From the NCBI GenBank assembly GCA_035649575.1, contig DASRJH010000024.1:1-11732 (forward strand): 11,732 nucleotides of DNA, in the 5' to 3' direction. The notes below the pieces were generated by a model. The model was given only the letters and a program-made list of their open reading frames with translations. It was not told the DNA's origin and searched no databases. Origin of the DNA: DASVAL01 sp035649575 (lineage in GTDB: Bacteria > Planctomycetota > UBA1135 > UBA2386). Shown here one piece after another: positions 1 through 6,905 of this stretch (positions within the stretch are counted from its first letter, which is position 1; every line of letters begins with the position of its first letter). A program made the translations under genes and the position numbers.

Positions 1-64
1 CGATCGCCGCTCGCCGTGGCATCGTCGAGGAACGCATCGTCGAGGCCACGGCGAGCGGCGATCG
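1..64. repeat. perfect 20-bp inverted repeat at the window start
   Basis: Bases 1-20 are the exact reverse complement of bases 45-64, separated by a 24-base loop. The left arm begins at base 1, so the repeat may extend outside the window. Its arms are GC-rich and fall within the open frame of the partial gene. A fold-back beginning precisely at a sequence end is a common assembly or chimera artefact, but a genuine hairpin cannot be excluded. Confidence 0.9.
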
Positions 65-1031
65 TCTGCACGTCATGCGGCTCGATCGGGCCGGACGCCA
101 CGAACGGCAGCTCGATTGGGCTCCGGGGGCGACGTTCCCGCTGTTGGCGCGCACGCTGGCGCGTCGCAGCAGCGGGGCCGTGGCGGCAACGGCTTTCGAT
201 CCGGCGCTCGAAGAGATCGTGACCTGCAGCTACTCCGGGGCGCGGCAACGCCTCGTGACCTTGGACGGCAATGCCACGAAGGTCACCGAGATCGCGGAGA
301 CGACCGCGACGAGCCGCAACAGCACGTGGATCGATGCGAACCTCCAGACCGTGCGGCGCGAGCTCGCGGGTCCGTCTCTCGTCGCGTTGCAGAGCAGCGC
401 GGACAGTGCACGCCTCGCCGTCGGCGGCGTTCGCACAGCCAGCGCCGTCGTGAGCGAGCAGGGTGGGGAGTTCGGACTCTGGGTGCCCAATCCAGCGTGG
501 CAGGTGCAGGAAGGCATTCCCCAGGGCCAGGTGGTCCTCGCGTGCGACGCGCATGGCGCGACCATCTCGCTGACCAGGCTCGACCACTTCGACCCCGAGA
601 CGTCGCTCGAGGCCGCTGCCGATGCCGTCGGCAGATGGTTCACCCTGTTGCATCCCGGCTTGAAGGTCGGCGGCAGCTCGAGAATCGCGATCCGCGACAG
701 GAAGGCCGTGCAGATGCTGGCCAAGGGAGGCTCGGCGAAGAGGCCGATGCGCGCCGAAATCGACGTGATGGCACACCAAGGCCAGTTCCTCGCGCTCGTG
801 TGCCTGGCGCCCGCGGCCGCGTGGGACGAGCTCGCCGCGGACTTCGAGTTCCTGCGGCGGTCGCTCGAGCTCTCGCCGCAGGCCCTGGCGCCGACGCTGC
901 AGGGGCCCCTCGCACGCTCGAAATCCGGCACCCCGGAGGCCCCGGTCAACACAGCCACGGCGCCGAAGCAGCACGCCGCGAGCCCGCTGGCAAAACCCGC
1001 GGGCCGGCAGCCGATCGTGCGCATCCCGTAG
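1..1031 (+). CDS. 5'-partial gene, unrecognised protein with a PsbP/DUF1795-like C-terminal region
   Basis: The frame beginning at base 3 is open from the window edge to the TAG at 1029-1031, so the gene probably starts upstream; the first internal ATG is at 75. I do not recognise the family. About nt 75-460 encode a strand-rich segment with polar turns. Nt 460-870 read like a PsbP/DUF1795 (Mog1-type) alpha/beta domain: alternating short strands, a helix (SLEAAADAVGRWFTLL) and a closing helix ending in FEFLRRSLEL. The last 50 residues are a low-complexity Pro/Ala/Lys tail. No membrane segment is visible in the part present. It converges on yifB with a 30-bp gap. The N-terminal codons lie inside the inverted repeat at 1-64 and may not be genuine. 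The domain resemblance is from memory of fold pattern only. Confidence 0.72.
   Translation, partial: IAARRGIVEERIVEATASGDRLHVMRLDRAGRHERQLDWAPGATFPLLARTLARRSSGAVAATAFDPALEEIVTCSYSGARQRLVTLDGNATKVTEIAETTATSRNSTWIDANLQTVRRELAGPSLVALQSSADSARLAVGGVRTASAVVSEQGGEFGLWVPNPAWQVQEGIPQGQVVLACDAHGATISLTRLDHFDPETSLEAAADAVGRWFTLLHPGLKVGGSSRIAIRDRKAVQMLAKGGSAKRPMRAEIDVMAHQGQFLALVCLAPAAAWDELAADFEFLRRSLELSPQALAPTLQGPLARSKSGTPEAPVNTATAPKQHAASPLAKPAGRQPIVRIP
19..45 (+). repeat. 12-bp direct repeat inside the hairpin loop
   Basis: GCATCGTCGAGG occurs at 19-30 and again at 34-45, a 15-base period. In the reading frame the unit gives a repeated I-V-E. It overlaps the loop and inner ends of the 1-64 inverted repeat. 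Confidence 0.85.
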
Positions 1032-1046
1032 GACGCCATTCGAGCC

Positions 1047-1070
1047 GCGCGCCGAAGCGCTTCAGCGCGC
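1047..1070. terminator. imperfect 24-bp palindrome between convergent genes, possible bidirectional terminator
   Basis: GCGCGC (1047-1052) pairs with GCGCGC (1065-1070) around one C/A mismatch and an inner GAA-GCGC-TTC hairpin. It sits in the 30-bp gap between two convergent genes and covers the yifB stop codon (1062-1064). There is no T-tract on either side, so intrinsic termination is only a guess. Confidence 0.35.
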
Positions 1071-2642
1071 CGCCGCCTCCATATGGAAGCCGCGCAGCGC
1101 CGCCGCCTCGAACACGTCGACTTCGCTGATCGCGGCCCGTTCGTCGAGGTCCGCCAGCGTGCGCGCGAGCCGCAGCAAACGAACGCGCCCGCGACCGCTC
1201 TGGTGATGGCGACGCAGCACTTCGTCGACCGCGCGCAACGCGACGTCGTTCGCCGCGCAGACGGCCACCAGCTGTCGATCCTGCAACCGCGCGTTGGCCA
1301 CGGTCACGCCGTGCCGCAGCTGGCGGTGCCGCTGCCGTTCGCGAGCGGCCAGCACGCATTGCCGCAGAAACGCGGTCGTCCCGCGCGCGTCCTCGGGGCC
1401 GCGCAGCTCCTCGGGACTCAGCGCCGGTACTTCGAGCTGCAGATCGATGCGATCGAGCAGAGGGCCCGACACGCGGCCGCGGTAGCGTGCGATCGCCGGC
1501 GGCGTGCACGAACACGCGCGTTGGCGATGGCCGTGATAGCCGCACGGGCACGGGTTCATCGCGGCCGTCAGCAGGAACTGCGCCGGCATCGTGACCGTGC
1601 GCTGCGCGCGGCCGACGGTGACGAAGCCGTCCTCGAGCGGTTGGCGCATGGCCTCCAGCGCATCGCGGCGGAACTCGGGCAGCTCGTCGAGGAACAGCAC
1701 GCCGAGATGGGCCAGCGTCACTTCGCCGGGCCGCACGTCGGCGCCGCCGCCGAGCAGGCTCGCGGTCGAGCTCGTGTGGTGCGGCGCGCGCAACGGGCGT
1801 GCTTCGGCAGCCGGCAGCGCGAGGCCCGCGGCGGCGTGCACCTGCAGGATCGCGAGGCGCTCGGACGAGGAAGGCGGCGGCAGGATGCCGGGCAGCCGCC
1901 GCAGCAAGGCACTCTTGCCTGTGCCGGGCGGGCCGACGAACAGCAGGTTGTGTTCGCCGGCAGCCGCGACGCACAACGCGCGTTTTGGCGTCGTGTTGCC
2001 GCGGATGTCGCCGAGCTCGGGCCCCGGTTCCGCAGCGCCGGTGGTGGGCGGTCTCGCCGTCGGCAGCGTTCGCCTGCCAGCGAGCCAGAACACCGCGTCG
2101 GCCAGCGTCGGAGCACCGTGCAGCGGCAGATCGTCGATGAGCGCGCAGATGGCCGCGTCCTCGGGGCTGCACAACATCGCGCGCGCCCCCTGCTGGCGCG
2201 CGGCCAGCGCCACGCTGACCGCGCCGCGCGCCGGCAGGATGTGCCCGCGCAGGCTCACTTCGCCGAACGCGAAGAGACGCGTGCAGCGTTCCGCAGGAAA
2301 CAACCCCGCCGCTCCCGCGAGGGCCAGCGCGAGTGGCAGGTCGAAGCCGCTGCCGTGCTTGCGCAGCGCGGCCGGTGCGAAGTTGACCGTGGTCACGCCG
2401 CGCGGCGGCGGCAGATCGAGCGCGAAGAACGCCTGCAGCACGCGGTGGTAGGCCTCGCGTACGCACGTGTCGACGAGACCGAGCAGGCGCGGCGTGCCGT
2501 CCCCGGCGTGTCTCGTCGTCGCCTCGACCTGCACGGGGATCGCGTCGACGCCGAGCACGAGGCCGCAGCCGATGGTGATCGTGGGATTCTGCACACCGCA
2601 GAGTGACCCGTCAGCGGCAACGGTTGCAGAGAATCTCTCCAT
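1062..2642 (-). CDS. yifB: YifB/ComM-family Mg-chelatase-like AAA+ ATPase
   Basis: This is a 526-residue AAA+ ATPase of the YifB/ComM family. ComM is a hexameric helicase that promotes branch migration during natural transformation. The N-terminal ChlI-like (Lon-substrate-binding-type) domain is at about 27-190, with the signatures LGVDAIPVQVE, VNFAPAALRK and FDLPLALAL. The ATPase core has Walker A GPPGTGKS (237-244), Walker B VLFLDELPEF (315-324), the sensor/zinc-knuckle segment AMNPCPCG with Cys365/367/377/379, and an arginine-bearing RVSGPLLDRIDL (390-401). The C-terminal Mg_chelatase_C domain ends with SGRGRVRLLRLARTLADLD. Length is normal for the family (about 500-510) apart from some 15 extra N-terminal residues, so the GTG at 2594-2592 (residue 17) is an alternative start. 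Neither start has a clear Shine-Dalgarno. The gene lies downstream of the PH-domain pair on the same strand, separated by a structured gap. Confidence 0.96.
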   Translation of the reverse strand: MERFSATVAADGSLCGVQNPTITIGCGLVLGVDAIPVQVEATTRHAGDGTPRLLGLVDTCVREAYHRVLQAFFALDLPPPRGVTTVNFAPAALRKHGSGFDLPLALALAGAAGLFPAERCTRLFAFGEVSLRGHILPARGAVSVALAARQQGARAMLCSPEDAAICALIDDLPLHGAPTLADAVFWLAGRRTLPTARPPTTGAAEPGPELGDIRGNTTPKRALCVAAAGEHNLLFVGPPGTGKSALLRRLPGILPPPSSSERLAILQVHAAAGLALPAAEARPLRAPHHTSSTASLLGGGADVRPGEVTLAHLGVLFLDELPEFRRDALEAMRQPLEDGFVTVGRAQRTVTMPAQFLLTAAMNPCPCGYHGHRQRACSCTPPAIARYRGRVSGPLLDRIDLQLEVPALSPEELRGPEDARGTTAFLRQCVLAARERQRHRQLRHGVTVANARLQDRQLVAVCAANDVALRAVDEVLRRHHQSGRGRVRLLRLARTLADLDERAAISEVDVFEAAALRGFHMEAAAR

Positions 2643-2657
2643 TCCCAGGACTGAGTG

Positions 2658-2788
2658 CCCTGGTGGAGGTGACTCGTCCGAAGGTGCTACTCACGGCAAC
2701 CTTCGGCGAGCTGCTTGGGACATGTGCCCGCCATTCGTGGTCGACCACGCGGTTGCGTTCGCAGCGAGGCCGCGGACCTCCACCAGAG
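2658..2788. other. potential multi-branched RNA structure in the gap before yifB
   Basis: TGGTGGAGGT (2661-2670) is perfectly complementary to ACCTCCACCA (2776-2785). The closing stem extends by one C-G pair outward (2660/2786), followed by a mismatch and another pair. Inside lies a 12-bp hairpin with one bulged T (arms 2673-2685 and 2699-2710, 13-base loop). There is also a 14-bp palindrome CGTGGTCGACCACG and a GGGACATGTGCCC near-palindrome between the hairpin and the closing 3' arm. The arrangement resembles a closed multi-branch RNA, but I cannot match it to a known riboswitch, tmRNA, SRP or 6S RNA. If transcribed with its neighbours (minus strand), it would be a leader of yifB or an intercistronic element. 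No open frame here looks genuine. Confidence 0.45.
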
Positions 2789-2800
2789 CACGCAGTTCCT

Positions 2801-4369
2801 TCACCAGTCGAGTGCGGCGGCGGCAGAAGCGAGGTGCCCGAGCTCGGCCGCGAGCCGTCGCGCGTCCTCGAGCGTGAGATCGGGCAGTCGGGTCGGCGAA
2901 CCACCGGCCACGTAGACGGTCAGCTCGGCGAGCCCCAGCAGTTGCGCGATGGGACTCTGGTGGACGACGACGGCCTGCACCTTCGCCGTCGGCACGTAGG
3001 CGAGGTAACGGCCGACGACGCCGTGCTGCAGCGCGAAGAAGTCCTGGCCCAGCGCGAACCCGAGATTGTGCCAGACGAGCAGGCCGAGCAGGGCCCACAG
3101 CGGCACCACGAGCAGCAGCAGCAGCGCCCACTGACCCATGGCCTGCCACGACAGCGGCACGAGCAACGCCGCGAACAGCACACCTTGGGCCGTGGTGCGC
3201 AGGATCAGGCGCCGCGAACCACGCTGCCAGCCGAACGTCGCGCGCTCGAGCCCGGGCAGCATGGCCGGAAGCACCGCATCGGCCATGGGCAGCCGGGACA
3301 GCGGCACGACGACGTCCCAGCCACCGGTCGTGTCGGTGCCTTCGCTGCGGCTGGCGCCGGCGGAATCGGCCTTCACGGCCGCGAGTCCGAGCAGGCGCCG
3401 CAGCCACGGCTGTTCGATCGTCACGCGCTGGATGCGCGCTCGCGGCAGGGTCTTCTGTCGTGTCGTCAACAGGCCGAACCGCCGCTGCAGCACGTCGCCG
3501 CGCAGCGTCAGCACGAAGCCATGGAACTGTACGAGATTGCCGAGCGTCGTCGTGACGACGCCGAGGCCGACGATGCCCAGCAGCATCGTGAGCAGCAACA
3601 GCGCGAGCAGCATCGGAGGAAACTGCGCGAGCCAGTCGCGGAAACCGGCTGCGACACCCTTGAGCTGCACCGCAAAACCGATCTGGTCCGCGAGCTGCAG
3701 CGCCGCGAAGCCCGTGACGACGAAGGCCGAGAGCCGCAGGTCCGTGAGTCCGCGCAGCAGCAGGTCGCTCGTCGTGCTGCGATGCACCATCCACTCGGGT
3801 TCGGGCGGCCTTGGTTCGGGCGTGGCCGTGGGCCCGGCAGCAAGAGCCGCACTCGGGCCAGTCGTGGCCAGCTGTTGCCGCGCCGCGAGCAGGATCTCGC
3901 GCAGGTGGTCGGCATCGGGTCGCGACAGCGCGTCGAGCCGCGCTTCGACGCCGCGGCCCGAAGCGGTCTCGACGAGCACGACGGTGAGGCCGAGCACCCG
4001 GCGCAGGATCGTGGACTCGAAGCCGAGGTCCTGGATGCGATCGAGCGGGATGCGCCGTTCCTGACGTTCGAGCAGGCCTTCGCGCACGCGCAGCTCCTGG
4101 GCCGTCAGCGTGTATTCGAGCGTCAGGTAGCGGGCCAGCGAATAGCCGAGGTGCACGACGAACAGCACGATGGCCAGCACGATGAACCAGCGATTGACCG
4201 CGATGCCGAGCAGCAACGGCACGGCGGTCTGCCGCAGCGCATCGAGCAGGCGAAGCAGCAGGATGGCCGGGTGCAGATGCCCCTTGGCGAGCACGGCAGC
4301 CGCAGGTGGGGGTGTGCGCGGGCCGCCGGCGGTGGCGTCGCCGAGCGCCGGATCAGAGTCTTCCGTCAC
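2801..4369 (-). CDS. YdbT-like membrane protein with three bPH2 (bacterial PH) domains
   Basis: A 522-residue integral membrane protein. Three PF03703-type (bPH2) segments can be seen: about 77-165 (TLTAQELRVREGLLERQERRIPLDRIQDLGF is its core), 276-360 (the core includes LTLRGDVLQRRFGLLTTR) and 433-515 (the core includes FALQHGVVGRYLAYVPTAKVQ). Each shows the family pattern of a strand pair, then R-x-P-x-x-R/K-x-Q, then LLGLA/T. Hydrophobic stretches lie at about 35-58, 60-76, 210-230, 252-275 and 398-433. Size and order match B. subtilis YdbT (about 490 residues). The ydbS-ydbT pair there belongs to the SigW envelope-stress regulon and contributes to bacteriocin tolerance; its role here is inferred only. 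The start is GTG (4369-4367), overlapping the previous gene by 17 bp, so translation is probably coupled. Confidence 0.9.
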   Translation of the reverse strand: MTEDSDPALGDATAGGPRTPPPAAAVLAKGHLHPAILLLRLLDALRQTAVPLLLGIAVNRWFIVLAIVLFVVHLGYSLARYLTLEYTLTAQELRVREGLLERQERRIPLDRIQDLGFESTILRRVLGLTVVLVETASGRGVEARLDALSRPDADHLREILLAARQQLATTGPSAALAAGPTATPEPRPPEPEWMVHRSTTSDLLLRGLTDLRLSAFVVTGFAALQLADQIGFAVQLKGVAAGFRDWLAQFPPMLLALLLLTMLLGIVGLGVVTTTLGNLVQFHGFVLTLRGDVLQRRFGLLTTRQKTLPRARIQRVTIEQPWLRRLLGLAAVKADSAGASRSEGTDTTGGWDVVVPLSRLPMADAVLPAMLPGLERATFGWQRGSRRLILRTTAQGVLFAALLVPLSWQAMGQWALLLLLVVPLWALLGLLVWHNLGFALGQDFFALQHGVVGRYLAYVPTAKVQAVVVHQSPIAQLLGLAELTVYVAGGSPTRLPDLTLEDARRLAAELGHLASAAAALDW

Positions 4370-4847
4370 CGCGTGCCTGCACGATGAGATCGCGCAGCTC
4401 CTGTGCTCGGCTCGCCTTGAGACCGGGGACGCGGAAGGCCGAACCCTCGTTGCCGGCCGTGTACACGACGAGCGTTGCGAGACCGAACAGGCGTTCGATC
4501 GGGCCGCGCACGAGGTCGATGTGCTGCATGCGCTTCACCGGCACGGCCCGCTCTTCGACGAACAGGATGCCATAGCGCATCAGCAGCAGGTCGCCGATGT
4601 AGGCAAAGCGCCACCGGGCATAGGCGAGCGGCGGGGTAAGCGTGGCGAGCGCGACGAGGCCGATGCAGAGGCCGCGCAGCACGTGCTCGAGCGTCGGCGA
4701 CCAGGCGTCCCAGTGCTGGGCGAGCAGCGGCCGGCCGACGAACCAGGCCAGGCTCGTGACGGCGAAGGCGCCGAAGCCGTCGGCGAGGATCCAGTAGGCG
4801 ACGACCCGCGGCTGCAGGCGTTCGTGCGGGACTTGCCGGTCGCTCAT
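4353..4847 (-). CDS. YdbS-like membrane protein with one bPH2 domain
   Basis: A 164-residue protein starting at ATG 4847-4845. Two hydrophobic segments at about 17-42 and 55-76 are followed by a single bPH2 domain (about 80-157). That domain has strand FAYIGDLLLMRYGILFVEER, the typical V-P-x-x-R-x-Q-H-I-D (103-111) and RLFGLATLVVYTAG (119-132). This is the usual YdbS architecture, and the partner gene directly downstream encodes the three-domain YdbT-like protein. The frame continues upstream without a stop, but that extension is Arg/Pro-rich and lies opposite the methyltransferase gene, so I reject it. Its promoter should lie in the 80-bp divergent gap. Function is not established beyond membrane-associated envelope homeostasis in relatives. 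Confidence 0.88.
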   Translation of the reverse strand: MSDRQVPHERLQPRVVAYWILADGFGAFAVTSLAWFVGRPLLAQHWDAWSPTLEHVLRGLCIGLVALATLTPPLAYARWRFAYIGDLLLMRYGILFVEERAVPVKRMQHIDLVRGPIERLFGLATLVVYTAGNEGSAFRVPGLKASRAQELRDLIVQARGDGRL

Positions 4848-4927
4848 GGTGCGAGCGTGCCCGACGGGGCCGCACCTTGCAACGACGAGGCGTCTGTCGT
4901 GACGGTCCGGTAAGGTGGCGGGCCTCG
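4848..4927. promoter_or_regulatory. divergent promoter region, PH-domain operon / methyltransferase
   Basis: These 80 bp separate two genes transcribed away from each other, so both promoters are expected here or just inside the genes. I see no convincing -35/-10 pair in either direction. Confidence 0.4.
4912..4918 (+). promoter_or_regulatory. ribosome binding site deciding the methyltransferase start
   Basis: AAGGTGG lies 9 bases before the ATG at 4928. It supports this start over the GTG/TTG-type starts further upstream in the same frame, which would add a low-quality Arg-rich N-terminus. Confidence 0.55.
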
Positions 4928-5722
4928 ATGCGAAGCAACCGCAAGTATCACGACCGCATCGCGGCGAAGTACGACCAGGTCTACGACAGCCACTACTGGC
5001 GCTTCTACCGCGACCTGAGCTGGCGGCACCTGAAGCCGTTCCTGCCGGCCAGGCGACCCGCGCAGGGCGCCGATCTCGGTTGCGGCACGGGCTGGTTCGG
5101 GGTGCGGCTGTTGCGTTCGGGTCTGCACACGACGTTCCTCGACCCGAGCGGCAAGATGCTCGAGGAAGCGCGCAAGGCGGCCGAGGCCGAAGCGGCGCGC
5201 GGGTTGCAGTGCACTTTCGTGCAGGCGGGGCTCGAGCAGATGCGGGAGATCGCCGATGGGTCCCTCGACTTCGCGACGGGGCAGGGTGACCCACTCTCGT
5301 TCTGCGAAGATCCCGCGCAGGCGCTGCGCGAGCTGCACCGCGTGCTCGCGCCGGGCGCGCCTCTCGTGCTCTCGGTCGACAACCGCTGCGCGGGTGTGCG
5401 CGCGCTGCTCGACGAGGGCGATCCCGGCGGGGCGCTCGAGATCCTGCGCACGGGCCGCACGCAGTGGCGGGCCGATCGCAAGGAGGAGCGCTTCGGGATG
5501 AAGATGTTCGACGTCGGCGAGCTCAAGACGATGTTCGAGAAGGCGGGCTTCGAAGTCTGCTCGCTGATCGGCAAGACGTGTCTCGTGCAGCGCAAGCACG
5601 AAGAGCTGCTCGCCTCGAGCGATTCGCGCACGCAGTGGATGCTCGCGGAGGAACGGGTGCACGACAAACCGCACTGGCTCGGGCTGGCTTCGCACCTGCA
5701 GTTCGCGGTGCGGCGGCGGTAG
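4928..5722 (+). CDS. class I SAM-dependent methyltransferase
   Basis: A 264-residue soluble protein. Motif I, ADLGCGTGWFG (48-58), binds S-adenosylmethionine, and the acidic residue after strand 2 is Asp72 (FLDPSGKML). Residues 110-125 (DGSLDFATGQGDPLSF) fill the motif II/post-II position. RELHRVLAPGAPLVLSVDN (134-152) is the helix-plus-strand signature shared with Methyltransf_11/25 enzymes. The C-terminal part has FDVGELKTMFEKAGFEV, the usual late helix. The N-terminal KYDQVYDSHYWRFYRDLSW helix resembles small-molecule or lipid/quinone methyltransferases, but the substrate cannot be told. It ends 31 bp before the serine hydrolase gene on the same strand, so the two may be co-transcribed. 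Confidence 0.9.
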   Translation: MRSNRKYHDRIAAKYDQVYDSHYWRFYRDLSWRHLKPFLPARRPAQGADLGCGTGWFGVRLLRSGLHTTFLDPSGKMLEEARKAAEAEAARGLQCTFVQAGLEQMREIADGSLDFATGQGDPLSFCEDPAQALRELHRVLAPGAPLVLSVDNRCAGVRALLDEGDPGGALEILRTGRTQWRADRKEERFGMKMFDVGELKTMFEKAGFEVCSLIGKTCLVQRKHEELLASSDSRTQWMLAEERVHDKPHWLGLASHLQFAVRRR

Positions 5723-5753
5723 GTCGGGGCAGCGGGTGGTATCGTGCCGGGCC

Positions 5754-6839
5754 ATGAGGGTGCCCACCTGCTTGCGTGTCGTTCCGGCTCTTGCGTCGGT
5801 GCTCGTGGTCGCAGTTGCTTCGGTGGTTGGCCAGAGCGCACCGGCCTGGACCGCGGCTGTCGTCGAGGCGATCGAAGCCCGCGTGCGCGACGACGAGATT
5901 CCGGGCCTCTCGTGCGCGATCGGCGTCGGCGTCGAGGTTCCGTTCCGGCGAGGTTTCGGCCTCGCCGACCTCGAGAACGAGGTCGCGGCGACGGAGGCGA
6001 CGGTCTACCGGCTCGGGTCGATCAGCAAGCCCGTCACCGCGGTTGCCGTGATGCAGCTCGTGGAAGCGGGGCAGCTCGATCTCGATCGCGACGTGCAGGA
6101 GCTCGTGTCGGAATGGCCCGAGAAGCAATGGCCCGTGACGACGCGGCTCCTGCTCTCTCACCTCGCGGGGGTCCGCCACTATCGCCGCGGTGAGGAGGAG
6201 AGCGTGCAGCACTTCGCCACGCAGGTGGCGGGTCTGGTGCGCTTCGCGCAGGACCCGCTCTTGCACGAGCCGGGCACGAAGTACTTCTACTCCACGTATG
6301 GCTACAACCTGATCGCGGCCGTCGTCGAGAAGGTCGCAAAGAAGCCGTTCGCGGAGGTCGTGCGCGAACGCATCGCGGCGCCGAGTCGTGCAACGACGCT
6401 GCAGGACGACGACATCCGGCGGATCATTCGCGGTCGGGCGCAGGGCTACGTGCGCGTCGAGGGCAAGCTCCTGAACAGCGAGCTCATGGACTCGAGCTAC
6501 AAGCTCGGCGGCGGCGGGCTGTGTTGTTCGGCCGAGGACCTCGTGCGTTTCGCGCAGGCGCTGCTGGCGGGTGCGCTCGTGAAGAAGGAGACGCTCGACC
6601 AGATGTTCACGCCGGGCAAGTTGCGCGACGGGACGGCGATCGACTACGCGCTGGGCTTCGGCGTGGGCAAGGACGGCACACGCCGCGTCGTGTCGCACAG
6701 CGGCGCGCAATCGCGCGTGAGCACGATGCTCTACATCCTGCCGGAACAGCAGGTGACGGTCGTGCTGCTGTGCAACCTCGAGCGAATGCGGTTGCAACCG
6801 CTCGCGCAGGCGATCGCGCGCCTCGTGACACCGCCGTAG
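5754..6839 (+). CDS. secreted serine beta-lactamase-like hydrolase, LACTB type
   Basis: A 361-residue protein of the class C beta-lactamase/PBP4* (Beta-lactamase, PF00144) family. A signal peptide is predicted at 1-27 (hydrophobic ALASVLVVAVASVVG). The catalytic SxxK is S89-I-S-K92. The second motif is FYSTYGYN (178-185), in the position of YxN/YSN, and the third is HSG (315-317). Several stretches resemble human mitochondrial LACTB as I remember it: VTTRLLLSHLAGVRHY, DPLLHEPG then YSTYGYNLIAAVVE, and DSSYKLGGGG. The likely role is peptide or ester hydrolysis outside the cytoplasm; beta-lactam resistance is not implied. The ATG at 5754 is preferred because it begins the signal peptide; an in-frame GTG at 5736 would add six residues. 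The gene is complete and converges on the thioredoxin/PDZ gene across 66 bp. Confidence 0.93.
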   Translation: MRVPTCLRVVPALASVLVVAVASVVGQSAPAWTAAVVEAIEARVRDDEIPGLSCAIGVGVEVPFRRGFGLADLENEVAATEATVYRLGSISKPVTAVAVMQLVEAGQLDLDRDVQELVSEWPEKQWPVTTRLLLSHLAGVRHYRRGEEESVQHFATQVAGLVRFAQDPLLHEPGTKYFYSTYGYNLIAAVVEKVAKKPFAEVVRERIAAPSRATTLQDDDIRRIIRGRAQGYVRVEGKLLNSELMDSSYKLGGGGLCCSAEDLVRFAQALLAGALVKKETLDQMFTPGKLRDGTAIDYALGFGVGKDGTRRVVSHSGAQSRVSTMLYILPEQQVTVVLLCNLERMRLQPLAQAIARLVTPP

Positions 6840-6905
6840 CACGGCTGCGGTTTCATGGTCTGCCAGCCCATCGCCGAGTCGAACCACTGACCTGCGGGTC
6901 CGCGC

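Noticed and set aside
1083..2606. 507-codon open frame on the plus strand opposite yifB
   Set aside because: Its product is an Arg/Gln/His/Ala-rich low-quality sequence with no motifs. It is the GC-rich shadow of yifB, which has all its ATPase motifs on the other strand.
2661..2785. tRNA or tRNA-Sec gene suggested by the ACCTCCACCA end and matching GGAGGT start
   Set aside because: The span is about 121 bases, with no TTCRA T-loop and no anticodon arm, and the acceptor fails at position 7. It is kept only as an unexplained structure.
2603..4387. 594-codon plus-strand open frame opposite the YdbT-like gene
   Set aside because: The product is extremely rich in Gln, Arg, His and Glu, typical of an antisense shadow of hydrophobic Leu-rich membrane coding sequence.
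4848..5294. N-terminal extension of the YdbS-like protein across the methyltransferase gene
   Set aside because: The extension is Arg/Pro/Ser-rich shadow sequence opposite a real gene; the ATG at 4847 gives the family-typical length.
5523..6887. 454-codon minus-strand open frame opposite the methyltransferase and serine hydrolase
   Set aside because: Composition is Arg/His/Asp-rich without motifs, while both plus-strand genes have clear catalytic motifs and sensible ends.
6840..6905. tRNA-like sequence (reverse-strand GTGGTTCGACTC) in the gap after the serine hydrolase
   Set aside because: The T-loop-like string is present, but the T-stem does not pair and no acceptor or anticodon arm can be drawn. 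Chance resemblance or at most a decayed remnant.
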